DNA of 64,000 nucleotides from Eurosta solidaginis (GCF_040869045.1 NC_090321.1:130873689-130937688), one strand, 5' to 3'. Positions 21,256-32,504 are shown, counted from the first letter of the stretch. The notes: generated from the sequence alone by a model not told the origin. A program made the numbers and translations.

Positions 21256-22448
21256 ATTTACAAATATCGTTATCATTAATATCAACTGTACTTTTCATAA
21301 TGGGCGAGCGATATCTTAATATTGGCGTAACTGCCAAGTGCAACCAGTGACCACGGCAAAGAAAATAAAAAAGATTCCATTTTAAAGAAAAAATTAATTA
21401 AAAATCAATAACCTCACTACCAACAAACCATCTCATGTAATTTCTATGTGATTATTAGATTAACAAATATCATTATCATCTAATATCAACTGTATTTTTC
21501 ATAACCGAGAGCTGTAAAATGCAACCAGTAACTACAGCAGAAAATTCGCTAAATTCCCCATTTTAGAGAAAAATTTAATTAAAAATCAATAACCTCACTA
21601 CCAACGAACCATCTCATATACTTTCTATGTGAGCATTAAATTTACACATATCATTATCATATAATATCAACTGTACTTTTCATAATGGGCGAGCGGTATC
21701 TTAATATTGGCGTAACTGCCAAGTGCAACCAGTGACCACGGCAAAGAAAATAAAAAAGATTCCATTTTAAAGAAAAAATTAATTAAAAATCAATAACCTC
21801 ACTACCAACAAACCATCTCATGTACTTTCTATGTGAGCATTAGATTTACACATATCATTATCATCTAATATCAACTGTATTTTCATAATCGGTTAGATGT
21901 ATCTTAATATTGACAAAATTTTCAAATGCAACCAGTGACAGCACAAAATTCGTAAAATACCCCATTTTAAAGAAAATTTTAATTAAAAATCAATAACCTC
22001 ACTACCAGCAAACCATCTCATGTAATTTCTATGTAATTATTAGATTAACAAATATCATTTTCATCTAATATCAACTGTATTTTTCATAACCGAGGGCTGT
22101 AAAATGCAACCAGTAACTACAGCAGAAAATTCGCTAAATGTCCCATTTTAGAGAAAAATTTAATTAAAAATCAATAACCTCACTACCAACGAACCATCTC
22201 ATATACTTTCTATGTGAGCATTAAATTTACACATATCATTATCATCTAATATCAACTGTATTTTCATAATCGGTTAGCTGTATCTTAATATTAACAAAAC
22301 TGTCAAATGCAACCAGTGACAGCAAAAATTCGTAAAATACCCCAATTTAAGAAAATTTGAATTAAAAATCGATAACCTCATTACCAAAAAACCATCTCAT
22401 GTACCTTCTATGTGATTATTAGATTTACAAATATCATTATCATCTAAT
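21256..22448. repeat. Satellite block 3, the longest run
   Basis: Six monomers can be counted from the AATAACCTCACTACC landmark; spacings are about 181, 204, 200, 181 and 198 bp. Two monomers share an 18-20 bp deletion (CCGAGAGCTGTAAAATGC, CCGAGGGCTGTAAAATGC) and lie about 585 bp apart, which indicates a three-monomer higher-order unit. The last 13 bases (22436-22448) are duplicated at 31573-31585 by the PLE insertion. Confidence 0.88.
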
Positions 22449-22610
22449 GTGTAAGCGATTTTATTAATTTCAAAATTTTTATACGCTTTTATGGTCAGAT
22501 ATTTAAACAGTGCAAGATTAAACTTCACTTATAAGCCCGACGTTTCACCAAACTCCTTGGCATACTCAGGGGGCGGACATCTTTATTTAAAAACAATAAC
22601 AATAACAAAA
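22449..22610 (-). repeat. PLE terminal repeat, left, with altered hammerhead-like core
   Basis: In reverse complement this end matches the right terminus at 31430-31572 with scattered differences. It contains CTGAGTA (22563-22569 on the plus strand as TACTCAG), a stem GCCAA/TTGG and GAAAC (GAAA at 22543-22546). Position 8 of the CTGANGA core is T instead of G, which would be expected to abolish hammerhead cleavage. Confidence 0.6.
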
Positions 22611-22781
22611 AAAAATTTGTAAAAACAAGTTGGAATATAAACATTGTAAAATCATGACACAAACATTAAATGCGGAAAAAAGAAACTCACATAAAATAGT
22701 AACTAAAATAAAATATCACAAAACTCGTAGGAATATATAATACCATGCATGTTTGGTATATTTGTCAAAACTAAGTTCAAA

Positions 22782-23090
22782 TCATAAGCATAATAGATAT
22801 GCTGCCGCAATTTGGTCAGGATCTTCTCGTCTATTTACTATTTTCTCTCTATTTTTTAGTATGTGAAGACTCTCTAGTGTGTACCGCATTTTGTCTTTCC
22901 TCTCTGTGTCTATTATTTTTGTACTGTGTAAATCAGCGGTGAGTCCATGTGTTAGAATATGTTGAGCAAGTGCCGTGCCGCTTTCCTTTTTGTTTATGTC
23001 CGCTTCGTGCTCTACTAGTCGAACTCCTAATTGTTTTTCGTCGTCCCTATGCATATTTTGTCGCATTGTGTGTTTCCTCCACTTTTGCAT
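22782..23090 (-). pseudogene. PLE GIY-YIG endonuclease C-terminal part
   Basis: The translation shows the conserved PLE tail: R-L-V-E-H, then GTALAQHILTHGLTADLHST, an I-I-D block, and RYTLESLHILKN with the Glu of the GIY-YIG fold. The GIY and YIG strands themselves are not in this frame. In active PLEs this domain nicks target DNA for priming. Confidence 0.75.
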
Positions 23091-23224
23091 TGTACTTGGT
23101 AGATTGGTAGATTACATTGTTTTGTTGGTGTGGTTCTACGGGCTTTTTGTCTTGGTAAATATAGTGGAGAGAGTGCAGTTGGATTTGTATGCCAGAGAAA
23201 ATATTTTTTTTTGTTCTCTTATGT

Positions 23225-24480
23225 TTACGTGAACTTCTTCTGTGAACTTTGGTATGTAGGTGATGCTGTGTTATTGTTTTGTTTCGGTAGGTGTTTGTGT
23301 GCTTGTTGTATAATGTTGCTTTTTTTATTCTCTTTTAATTTCTGTTCTATTAGGTTCTTCACTAAGTGGATCGGATAGTTGTTGTCAGTAAGCAATTTGT
23401 AAATTTCTCCTTGTTGGAAGTTAAAAACTGATTGTAACTCAATGTGAATATTTTGTTTATTATGTTTTTTTTCCGCGTTTATTTTGTATTTTTTAGGTTG
23501 GGCAGAAAGGAAGTTTATGATACTTCCTGATGCTACTGTTTTAGAGTACCATTTGAGTAAAATCCTATTGTCAGTACTGTGAATGAGCACATATAAGAAG
23601 GGGATTTTTAAGTTTACCTCTTTTGTTGTAAACTGTAGCCGATTGTGGTACTGATTTAGAGTTCTCAGTATGATGTCTAAGTCATCTCGTTTTACAATAG
23701 CAAAGATATCATCCACGTACTTAACTATGAACTTGGTATTTATTTTATGTAGTTTTTTAATTCCAAAATAGTGTTGTCTAGTAAGCCATCCATGATGATA
23801 TCTGCTATTTTCGGTAAAAGAGGGTTACCCATGGGTATACCAAAACTTTGAGTGTAAATTTTCTCTTCATAAATAAAATAATTATTGTCTTTCAGGCAAA
23901 AAATCGGTAATTTTAAAAATTAGTTTTTTGGTATGTTACATTGTAGTTGTTGGAATTTGTCCAGTATTATCTTTATTGCTCAGTATATGGGGATTTTGGT
24001 GAATAGGGAGACTACATCGAAGCATACTAATATGTCGTCGCTACATATTTCAATGTTTTAAAATTTATCTTTGAGTCTAAACGAATTTTCTACATTGTAT
24101 TCTTCTGAGATTAAATTGGTTAGTATTTTACCAACGATCTTTGAACTTGACGTAAGGTTTATGAATTTTTGGTAAACCGTATAATCGTGGTGCATTTGCT
24201 GCCGTACATGTGAGATGATGCTTGTCTTTAGGACTAATCAGTTTATCTTTGTAAAGTCCGTTGACAAGGTTGTTGTTCTGTTTCTGTAGCGTGTTTGTTG
24301 GGTCGTTTCTAGCCGTTCTGTACGTGCTTTTGTCCTCAAGCAGCTCGCCCATTTTCTCTTTGTAATCTGTCTTGAACATAACAACTGTCTTGTTGCGGTT
24401 TTCTAAATCCGTGACGATGATGTCTTTTTAGAAGAGCCTTTGCTTTGTTGTAGGTTTCCCGTTTGAGTTTTTAACATCAA
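23225..24480 (-). pseudogene. PLE reverse transcriptase, frameshifted
   Basis: Fingers with NAPRLYGLPKIHK lie at 24128-24379, and the palm/thumb with YVDDIFAIV (YVDD at 23708-23719) followed by LNQYHNRLQFTTKEV at 23225-23720. Both are diagnostic of Penelope-type RT, which resembles telomerase. The stretch between them (23720-24130) is readable only with stops and frame changes. The N-terminal side is cut at about 24480 by the Gypsy insertion. Confidence 0.83.
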
Positions 24481-25005
24481 TAAGCGAATTCTTTTTATTC
24501 AAATGATGTCAGCTTATTTATACTACGTTATTCTAAACATATTCTTACACAATATTTACTTTAAACATACATACTTACATACATATTTACCTTAAGCATA
24601 CATACTTACATAACTACATACAACTCGATACAAAATATGTACCTACACACCTGTGTTGAGTTGTGACTTCTGTGGGAAATGCAACGTTCGCAAATTTACT
24701 GGAATGCAAATTTGGTTTGGTTGTGTGTTGTCCACACACCTGTATTCAATCGTGTGAATGGCTATGTCAGAAAAAATTATCAGATGCCTTTTTTATGCGT
24801 TGATGAACATTTAGACGATATTTTTTTACAGGGCAGCATATTAGCTGATTTAAATATTTGGCATTAAATTGGTGGCTGTTTACACTACATATCCCTTTTT
24901 TCAGAATGCTTATGCATTTGGAGAATGCATGAGCATTCTATTTTTATTTAGTTAAGTATAAATTAATTCCACTTTTGTGTTTTATGTTTTAGGTTGAAAA
25001 TTTTC

Positions 25006-26183
25006 TTATTCTGCTAATTTAAGTCTATTTTTGTGTATTATTATTTTCTTATTATTTATGGTATTGCTATTCTCTATGTTACTGGGAAATTTTTGCTTAT
25101 CCCCATTTCCTATTCTAGATGGGATTAAAGTGTCAGTAATTTTATTATCAGTACTTTCTACTTTATAGGGTATTAGAGTAAAATAATTATTTTCATCAAT
25201 TTTTTCTACTTTATAGGGCCCTTTATATCTACTATCTAACTTATGCCCTGCTTCAGTTTTTACTAACACTACATCTCCTATATTTATTTCCTTATAATGA
25301 ATATTTTATCATAACTAATGTTTTGTTTTTCTTTAGCCTCTTCTACTAATTTAAAGGCTCTATCCTGTGCTATTTGTAACCTATACTTAATTTCTTTATC
25401 GTAAGCCTCATAGTTGTATAATGGGCTTACCGTATTTTCTTGTAAGAATTCGTAAGCCTGGATATGTATGAACGCACATATTCATTGAAAGTTCTATGGC
25501 TACGTTCAACAGTGCCTAAAGTTTGGTGGTGATACGGCGTAGATGTTTTGTGCTTAATATTGAGAAACTTACATAGTTTTTCAAACAAGCTATTTTTATA
25601 TTCAGATCCCATATCCGTTATTATTGTTTTTATACTTCCATAAACTAAGATGAAATTTTCGAATATGGCTCTGGCTACTGTTTTTGCATGTTTGCTCTGT
25701 ATAGGAATTGCAACTAAGTATTTAGTCAAATCACATATCAGAGTGACAGCCTATTCATTTCCATTTAATGATCTTGGTAAAGGGCCAATTGTATCTATTT
25801 GTACTGTTTCGAACGCTTTCGGTGGTGTTTCAGTCAAAATCATTGGTTCTTTTAAATTTTTATAAATTTTATTTTTATTACAATTAACGCATTTCTTTAT
25901 ATATTTTCTTATATTATTTTTCATATTTTTATCTTATTTTATTAGTTGTACGATTGATTCCTGGGTGGCCACCATTAACAGGATCAACGTGATATTTTTG
26001 AAGAATCTTTTTAATTTTATCATCTTCCGTCACATGCACAACCTCCGGAGTTAATGCAATAGTTAAATTTTTGAGAACTTTGTTGCCTATCTCCTTAAAT
26101 GTGTCTACTCGAGTATAATTAAACAATTTGTCTCCTAAGGACAACTGCATTTTCTTAATTCCCAAATTGCCGGCTTTTTCCAT
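25006..26183 (-). pseudogene. 412/mdg1-like integrase, fragmented
   Basis: The HHCC region is read at 25929-26183 (PVNGGHPGINRTTNKIR). The core is at 25427-25729 with catalytic D in ITDMGSEY and E in LGTVERSHRTFNE. The C-terminal part (VKTEAGHKLDSRYKGPYKVE) is at 25006-25269. Frame changes separate the three. The first catalytic Asp falls in the broken stretch at 25730-25865 and could not be checked. Confidence 0.8.
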
Positions 26184-26331
26184 AAACCTGGTAAAGAATT
26201 GGCCTAAGTCAATCTTCGCCTCAACAATGTGATTCTCTATATATATTTCACTACAAATTTTCTTTCCTTTTTTGACATATAATTTCGGAGGATCGAAAAC
26301 GAGCTGGATTAGTCTTTTTACTTCACATTTA

Positions 26332-27826
26332 TTAAGCGCTTCGTATATTATAGGGTTCTTTTGTGACTTTTCTTCTCTTCATTTCTATTACTATTATTAC
26401 TGGCATTTTTTTAGTTTGCGATCTTGTCGTGACTTTCATTATTTTACATGCCTGTACTGACATTTCTTTCAAATTATTGATATCTATTCGCGACAGAGCG
26501 TCTGCCACGTAATGTTCTTTTCCGGCTATGTACTCCACCCCAAAGTCATACTCTCTTAAATCTAACCTGATTCTAGTTAATTTAGATGAAGGGTTTTTCA
26601 TTGAGAATAAATACGTTAAAGGTCGATGATCCGTTTTCACTGTGAATTTTCTGCCATAAACATATGGTCTAAAATATATAATTGCCCAATGTATGACCGT
26701 CAATTCTTTTTCGATCGTGGCTTTATTTATTTCGCCTTTTGTAAATTATCTTGAGGCGTAGGCAATGGGTTATTGTTTTCCTTCATATTATTGGCTTAGC
26801 ACAGCACCGTAAACATAACCACTTGCGTCGGTTGTAATAAAGAACTCGCTATCAAAATTGGGATATTGTAGGATATTTGGAAATTACATTTTTCTTACTA
26901 AGTCTTGTTAGAATCCTGGTGTATTCCGCGAAATTTGGTATGAATCTTCTATAATAATTACAAAATGCGACAAATCTTTTTGCTTCATCGGCATATTTGG
27001 GAGTTGGGTAATTTTGAACAATTTTAAATTTATTTGGGTCTGGTAAAATTCCAGTACTTGTGCATTTATGTCCCAGATAAGTAACTTCTTGACTGAAAAA
27101 TAGACCTTTGTCCGGATGTAATTTTAAATTATATTTTCTGCATGTGGAGAATACATCCCGTAAATTTTTAATCATATGTTTTTCGGAGCATCCTAATACG
27201 AGTGGCTCGTCCATGTATAAGAAAGCTTGTGATGGTTTTAGACCTCCGAATGCCAATGTCATCTGGAATGAGTATGGAGCTACTTTGAGATCATAAGGTA
27301 ATCTTTTGAAACGATAAGTACCGTTATCCGCTGTAAAGGATGTGATATCTCTTGACTCTGGGCTGAGTTCTATTTGGTGAAATCCTGACATTAAATCTAG
27401 GCATGAGAAGTATTTCGCTCCTCCCAACTGATCTAGAATATCATCTATTCTAGGCAAAGGGAATTTATCAGCTTTCAATCTTTTATCCATTTGTCTGAAA
27501 TCAACAACTAACCTCCACATTTTTTCTTCTTTGCCGGTAGGGATTTTTGTAGGTACCAATGAAATAGGACTGTTGTAATCTGATGTTGGTGGTTCTACTA
27601 TATCATCTTGAATTAGTTTATTTACTTGTTTATTTATTTCATTCTTATGTGCTTGGGGTAGTCTATAATTTTTAATATACACAGGAGTGTTATCTTTCAG
27701 ATGCAACTCTTGTTTGTAAAAGTTGTTGGTCATGATTGGGTCTGTTTCTAATGAGAATATATCAACGAATTCTGAGCATAATGTGTTGAGTGATTTACTA
27801 GCGAGTGGCGGAAAATTTTTATTCAA
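26332..27826 (-). pseudogene. 412/mdg1-like RT and RNase H, active site altered
   Basis: RT is open from 27826 to 26852 with YFSCLDLMSGFHQIEL and FKRLPYDLKVAPYSFQ. The catalytic box reads YMDEPLVLG instead of the usual YMDD, so the second Asp is Glu. RNase H follows at 26332-26703 with VKTDHRPLTYLFSM and ADALSRI, but its first part (about 26704-26850) is frameshifted. The substituted box and the frameshifts both argue for a dead polymerase. Confidence 0.83.
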
Positions 27827-27993
27827 TCATTCTAACTTTTCTTTATTATTAGCTTTACAGTAAGGTGCATTTTCAATTATTACATAATCCTCTAAACTTT
27901 CTGTTTTGATGCCATAATCTTGAATGATTGCATGTTTATCTGTTGTATTTATTATTCTTATTAAAGCTTGATTTGAGTTTACTATCGTGTTGG

Positions 27994-28440
27994 CTACAAT
28001 TCTTGATGAGGTACTAATAGTTCCTTATTGTGACTATTGATATGAACCTGTCTAATTACTTCGGCTCTTGCGGGTATTGTAATGCTATTGATTGTTGGTT
28101 TATTTGTCATTTGTATAACTATATCTTCTGGGTAGTCATATGGTAGTATTAGGCTGTCCCCATTTTTATTATAATCTAAAATGCAATTATATTTTTTAAT
28201 GAAGTCGAGTCCCAAAATTTCATCAGATGGGATTGGGAAATTGTCTTCTACTATGTGAAATTTGTGTCCTATTAAACGAATATCATCTGTTAGATCTGCT
28301 TTTACTGTTCCAAGTGTGCTTGTTATGCCTCGGCCAATACCTTTTAAATCTGTGATCTGTGAGTTATTTATTGTGACATTACTGTCCTGTATCTATCAGG
28401 AACGTTGAAGTTGACTTTTTTAGTGTAGTATTGGAAGATA
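27994..28440 (-). pseudogene. 412/mdg1-like aspartic protease region
   Basis: The frame at 27994-28215 starts with GLDFIKKYNCILDYNKNG, the flap-to-C-terminus part of a retropepsin (ILG-like motif). The sequence upstream to 28440 reads as protease only with frame changes, and a T-F-L-I-D-T motif is expected there. It processes Gag-Pol in active elements. Confidence 0.6.
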
Positions 28441-28491
28441 TGTAGCTGCTTAGATGCAAGTTGAATGTGCATATTCTATTACCGTTAGAAT

Positions 28492-29505
28492 TTACTTTTG
28501 GAGTGGGGTTTGCTGGTTTTCCTGTTGGTTTATACTACGAAGATTGCTCGTGTTACTCTGATTGGATGATCTTGACTGACCTCCAAAATTGCGTCTTGGG
28601 AAATTATTACTTTGTCTATTACTATTATTATTATTATATCTGTTAGTATTACCGTAATATCTTCGGTATTGGTTACCTCGATAATTATTATTTTGGTAGC
28701 TTCTTCGGAAGTTACCTCGGTAATTACCTTGTGAGCGCGTCAGGCGTAACACTGTATTTGGGTTACCAGTGACTTCAGTACAGCTATTCGTGAATTTTTA
28801 AATAGCCTCGTTCATAGACGTGAACGTTCCTGCTTGCATTATCAGTTTAATTCTTTCGTTAGCCGAGTTCTTACACATGGCCTTTACAGCTGATTGTGTG
28901 GCATATTTGTTTGCCACATCAGCTGCAAGACCGTCAGATATGTAAGCACCTTCCAACGATTTTGTTAATTTTTCGATTTCAGTAGTGTACTAGTTAGCTG
29001 TTTTACTGCGCTGTTGGGCGTTTAGGAGTTTTGCCGTCAAAACTTCTACAGATTCACCTTTAATTGCTGAACTCAACTTTTGCCTTATTGCTAGTATTGA
29101 ATTTTCAGTGCTCAAAAGGTTTCTAGCTGTTCCATTGAGCTTAGTTTTTATCATGGAGACTGCTATGGTCTCGTGAGTATTCTTAGTTTGTTCTAGGATA
29201 TCTAGTGCGTCTAAGAAGCTATGTAAGTTCTCATGTTTACCATCAAACTCAGGTAGAATTGACGAAGCCATTTTTAAGAATTGTACTGTGGTTTGTGCCA
29301 CTTTGTCTTTTCTTGTTTGGGAGTTTGGTGTCTCTATTAAAATTTCCTTTTGTACCTGTTTTTCGTCTTCTTTTTGCTCTACTTCTGATTCCTCTTCTAA
29401 ATCGGAGGCTGCCTCCAGCAGGAATGTGCTAAAGTCTATTTCTATTTCCTTCTTGAAACTCGTTGGTACTATGAATTCTATATCATATCTTGCCAGTGAG
29501 GACAC
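28492..29505 (-). pseudogene. 412/mdg1-like Gag with Arg/Asn/Gly-rich tail
   Basis: The N-terminal and middle part (28990-29505) contains a Glu-rich segment (DLEEESEVEQKEDEKQ) and the Gag core SSILPEFDGKHENLHSFLDA. It ends at a stop near 28990. The C-terminal part (28492-28752) consists of repeats such as NYRGNFRRSYQNNNYRGNQY, which would bind RNA in place of CCHC knuckles. The frame between the two is interrupted. Confidence 0.75.
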
Positions 29506-29809
29506 AAATTTGTCTATAATGCTTGTAAAAATTTGATATGTTTGGTCTTTTCGATTGCCGTCTAGTTTACCGTTTAACTGTTGGATTGTTTTTCCTATTC
29601 TGCTAAATGCTTCAGCTATTATTTTAAGATGCTTTACTACTGTTTCTGCCTTTACTTTTGTATTTTTATTAATACATTTGTAAGATTTTTCTCCTATCGT
29701 TTTATCTTCTATGAGTAGTTTAACGATATCTTCCTATTTGCCCATTGGGGATGGCAGTTAAAATTTCGTTAAACCCTATCTAAACCGTCGGAGCGGCTGA
29801 CATATAGTT

Positions 29810-29986
29810 TTATAGGGATTTATTATTGGTTGAGTAGAGTTTCAGAAACAAGCTGGTGCAACTAACTACGCAGATGATTAGAAACATGATCTTAATACTA
29901 TCTAGTGCCTCAGTATGGTCTACTACTTGGACTGAGTTTACAACGTTCGCCGTTGGTTTTTCTATTTTTGATTCTTGGCCTCCCAT
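29810..29986 (-). CDS. Small membrane protein with N-myristoylation-like start, 58 aa
   Basis: From ATG at 29986 the protein starts MGGQES, which fits the N-myristoylation pattern (Gly2, Ser6). It has a hydrophobic segment IMFLIICVVSCTSLFL (about residues 34-49) and a short basic end. It lies just upstream of gag in the 412/mdg1-like element, on the same strand, and is uninterrupted although its neighbours are broken. An anchored cytosolic or membrane role is inferred from sequence alone; I do not know its function. Confidence 0.5.
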   Translation of the reverse strand: MGGQESKIEKPTANVVNSVQVVDHTEALDSIKIMFLIICVVSCTSLFLKLYSTNNKSL

Positions 29987-30060
29987 CGTAAAAAAATATG
30001 AAGACAAAAAATTTGTTTTTGTTTTTTTTTTTTATTAAAAATTATTATTTTTTCAATATT

Positions 30061-30288
30061 TTAATCTGTTCTTCCCATAAATTTGACTTCCCACATATAT
30101 AACTCTTCAGCTGCTGTTGCGTGTGGGTTTCTAACATTCCATATTGTTGGTTCCCCAGGCATCTCAATAAGTTTCCAATGACTTTTCAACCAAATTATAT
30201 TTTTTTCCTCATCTACAATTTTAATTTCATTTTTAAGGTCCTCAAGTGGGCCTTTTACATACGTTTTAGTTTTCCTTGGTCTTTCCAT
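30061..30288 (-). CDS. Short basic ORF upstream of gag, 75 aa, unknown
   Basis: MERPRKTKTYVKGPLEDLKN opens a frame with a middle NIIWLKSHWKLIEMPGEP and ends MWEVKFMGRTD. No family is recognised. It sits on the coding strand between the element 5' end and the small membrane ORF, so it may belong to the retrotransposon. The flanking T-rich plus-strand sequence has chance frames, so the call is tentative. Confidence 0.3.
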   Translation of the reverse strand: MERPRKTKTYVKGPLEDLKNEIKIVDEEKNIIWLKSHWKLIEMPGEPTIWNVRNPHATAAEELYMWEVKFMGRTD

Positions 30289-30899
30289 AATTTTAAATCA
30301 ATATTTTTACAAAATTGTATTTTTTCTATTTTTTTTTCAACACCCTAATGTTTACATTGCTGGATTCGATTTTTTATTTTTATTTTATTATTCCTTAATC
30401 CCTTAATTTCTTGTTTTAGTTGAATTTTTTCTTCACGATTAGTACTTAAATTTATTTTTTCATAGATCTTGGATATTTTTTTTTTCGAATGCCAAATTGC
30501 TTTCCTCCTCTTTTTCTTTTCAATTTGACCGGCTTTGGAACTTTAGGGTCCTCAATTTTTTGAATCCTATTTCTCTTTCTGTACTCCTCGATTGTTATTC
30601 GCTTAGGGGCTTGCTGGGTTTCTCAGGTGTTTCGTTTTCTCCTTCTTGTAAATTTAAATTTAGTTTAACTAATTTGTCGAAAATTTGGTCAAATTGGCTA
30701 TGATTTTGTATGTCCTCTTCTGGGAACATAGCTCAATAATTAGTATTAGTAACAAAAAATTTTTACAGCAGAAATTTAAATGTTTGCTTGCCAATAAGCA
30801 GCCGTTAGGTGCCCGAATATTTTCCTGCTTAAAAATTATTTTTAAATTGTCAAAATTAAGCTAATATACGTATTATACTTATAATTATTAGCTGCTAGT

Positions 30900-31200
30900 C
30901 CTGAAATCTTCACGATTTCGGTTAATCGGCATCTTTCCATTTCTTTTGGTCTCTAGTTCTCAAATAGCTGTATCACTTGCTCAATCTCTGCTATGGTTTT
31001 TAAAGGTTTGAATGTGGTGTTTGTTGTAGGAAGTGTAAATTTTCTCCCAAGGAGAGAAGCCATTTGACTTCTTCAGGAAAATGTATTTTCGTGTAGTTTA
31101 TGAACCAGTCACTGTTCACTCTTATGCCCAAAGTTTGTAGTTGTTTCTGCTTCAGTTTCTCAGGTTTGGATGTTTGTGTTGTTTTTATTTCGTCTGCCAC
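30900..31200 (-). pseudogene. PLE ORF N-terminal segment beyond the Gypsy insertion
   Basis: The minus-strand frame from 31200 includes LGIRVNSDWFINYTKIHFPE and EVKWLLSLGENLHF, a pattern typical of the region upstream of PLE RT fingers (sentence recalled from family knowledge). A stop follows, and coding similarity continues in another frame to about 30900. It shows that the PLE was interrupted, not merely adjacent to the Gypsy element. Confidence 0.6.
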
Positions 31201-31429
31201 TCTCTGACTTAGAATTGTTTGATTTTATGTGACAGAGTAAAATTCACTTACATTAAGGTTGTGTTGTAGTTGTCGCTCAGCACAAATTATTTGATCTCTA
31301 GTTGATTTTATGTTGATGTTCGTTTGCGTGATTTCTAAATTTAGTATTTTTTTGTGTAATAGTCTTTTTCCTTCTCTACTTGTTGAATTATATGTTCAGT
31401 CAGGTGTTGAGGTATTTTTGGTTATTTTT

Positions 31430-31572
31430 GTCTTTGTTATTGTTATTGTTTTTAAATAAAGATGTCCGCCCCCTGAGGATGCCAAGGAGTTTGGCGAAAC
31501 GTTGGGTTTATAAGTGAAGCTTAATCTTGCACTGTTTAAACATCTGACCATACAAGCCTATAATAATTTTGA
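31430..31572 (+). repeat. PLE terminal repeat, right, with hammerhead-like core
   Basis: This inverted copy of the left terminus contains CTGAGGA (31473-31479), a stem-loop GCCAA-GGAGT-TTGGC and GAAAC (GAAA at 31496-31499). That fits the hammerhead pattern CTGANGA, stem II, GAAA, with one unpaired T before stem II. Hammerhead motifs are known in PLE terminal repeats. Stems I and III and the cleavage site were not resolved by eye. Confidence 0.6.
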
Positions 31573-31827
31573 ATTATCATCTAATATCAACTGTATTTTT
31601 CATAACCGAGAGCTCTTTCTTAATATTGGCGAAACTGTCAAATGCAACCAGTTACTATAGCAGAAAAATCGTAAAAGGTCCCATTTTAGAGAATAATTTA
31701 ATTAAAAATCAATAACTTCACTACCAACGAACCATCATGTACTTTCTATGTGAGCATTAGATTCACACATATCATTATCATCTAATATCAACTGTATTTT
31801 CATAATCGGTTAGCTGTATCTTAATAT
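31573..31827. repeat. Satellite block 4
   Basis: A little over one monomer continues the array after the PLE, starting with the duplicated ATTATCATCTAAT. It ends at CTTAATAT where the LTR of the next element begins (31828). Confidence 0.85.
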
Positions 31828-32383
31828 TGTAACGAATTTACTGTAACTCCGCTTATTTGCAACCTTCTGCTAACGTTCGAATTACTAAACTGTGGAATAA
31901 ATAACTCCAATATTTGATAATGCAAAATGGTTTTTATTAGACTACTTTCAAAATAACACTTCTACTGCTCGACAGATAGCGTGCTTAAATCAAACTGAAT
32001 ACTGATTCTCAGCTTTACCTCCTTTTATACTCTATGATTTCTCGTTCGCATACTACTTGGCGCTTATATTTCTAGAATTAGCAGCTATAAAATTACCAGC
32101 TATAACATAGCTACAGTTGCACGTTATAGCTTCTCATATGCGCGTGTATATGTGAGTGATACTTCCACAGATAACTGCCTACTTTTGGGAGCATCTCAGA
32201 TAAGATATATGCATGTGTTTGTGCATCTCTCTCCGCTGCGTGTATGTACATATGTGTAGACATAATGATTGATTCGTTTATGTAGATACAAATGACAGCG
32301 TGCTTTATTGTTGTTGTGGCTTCATTTAGTTAGCATCAGACTAGTGATATGTGTGTCACTTAGTGTCATTAATATTCGTCACA
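31828..32383 (-). repeat. 3' LTR (556 bp) of the Gypsy derivative
   Basis: It starts TGTAACGAA and ends TTCGTCACA on the plus strand, a near-perfect 9-bp terminal inverted repeat. It matches 34602-35104 over about 500 bp with visible point differences and small gaps, so the insertion is not very recent. Confidence 0.85.
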
Positions 32384-32504
32384 CTGCCCTAAACCTAAGT
32401 CTGATCGTCCCGATCAGACAAATCTCTCCATCTAACCGCTGCTAGCATCTCCAAATGAACCACCCTTCTATTTCGTGGTTTCCCAATTATATATATGCGG
32501 TAGA

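Larger units (their letters stand above)
24480..30890 (-). mobile_element. Ty3/Gypsy element of 412/mdg1 type, one LTR visible
   Basis: On the minus strand, a small N-terminal ORF, Gag, protease, RT, RNase H and integrase are followed by an LTR-like region (about 24480-24900). That region starts TGTAGTGTAAACAGCC, as 412/mdg1 LTRs begin TGTAGT, and has a TATAAATA box and AATAAA. No matching 5' LTR is found near 30890, so the 5' end seems truncated. Gag lacks CCHC knuckles and ends in an Arg/Gly/Asn-rich tail, as in 412/mdg1. The element lies inside the PLE ORF. Stops and frameshifts are frequent. Confidence 0.82.
22449..31572 (-). mobile_element. Penelope-like element with inverted termini, interrupted by a Gypsy element
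   Basis: PLE RT and GIY-YIG segments lie on the minus strand at 22782-24480, and the PLE N-terminus at 30900-31200; a Gypsy element occupies the middle. The ends are inverted copies of each other (22449-22610 and 31430-31572), as PLE terminal repeats can be. ATTATCATCTAAT at 22436-22448 and 31573-31585 is a 13-bp TSD in satellite. Frameshifts and stops break the ORF. Without the Gypsy insert the element would be about 2.7 kb. Confidence 0.87.

Noticed and set aside
30300..30890. 5' LTR of the 412-like Gypsy element
   Set aside because: No sequence here matches the LTR-like region at 24480-24900, so a 5' LTR was not called.
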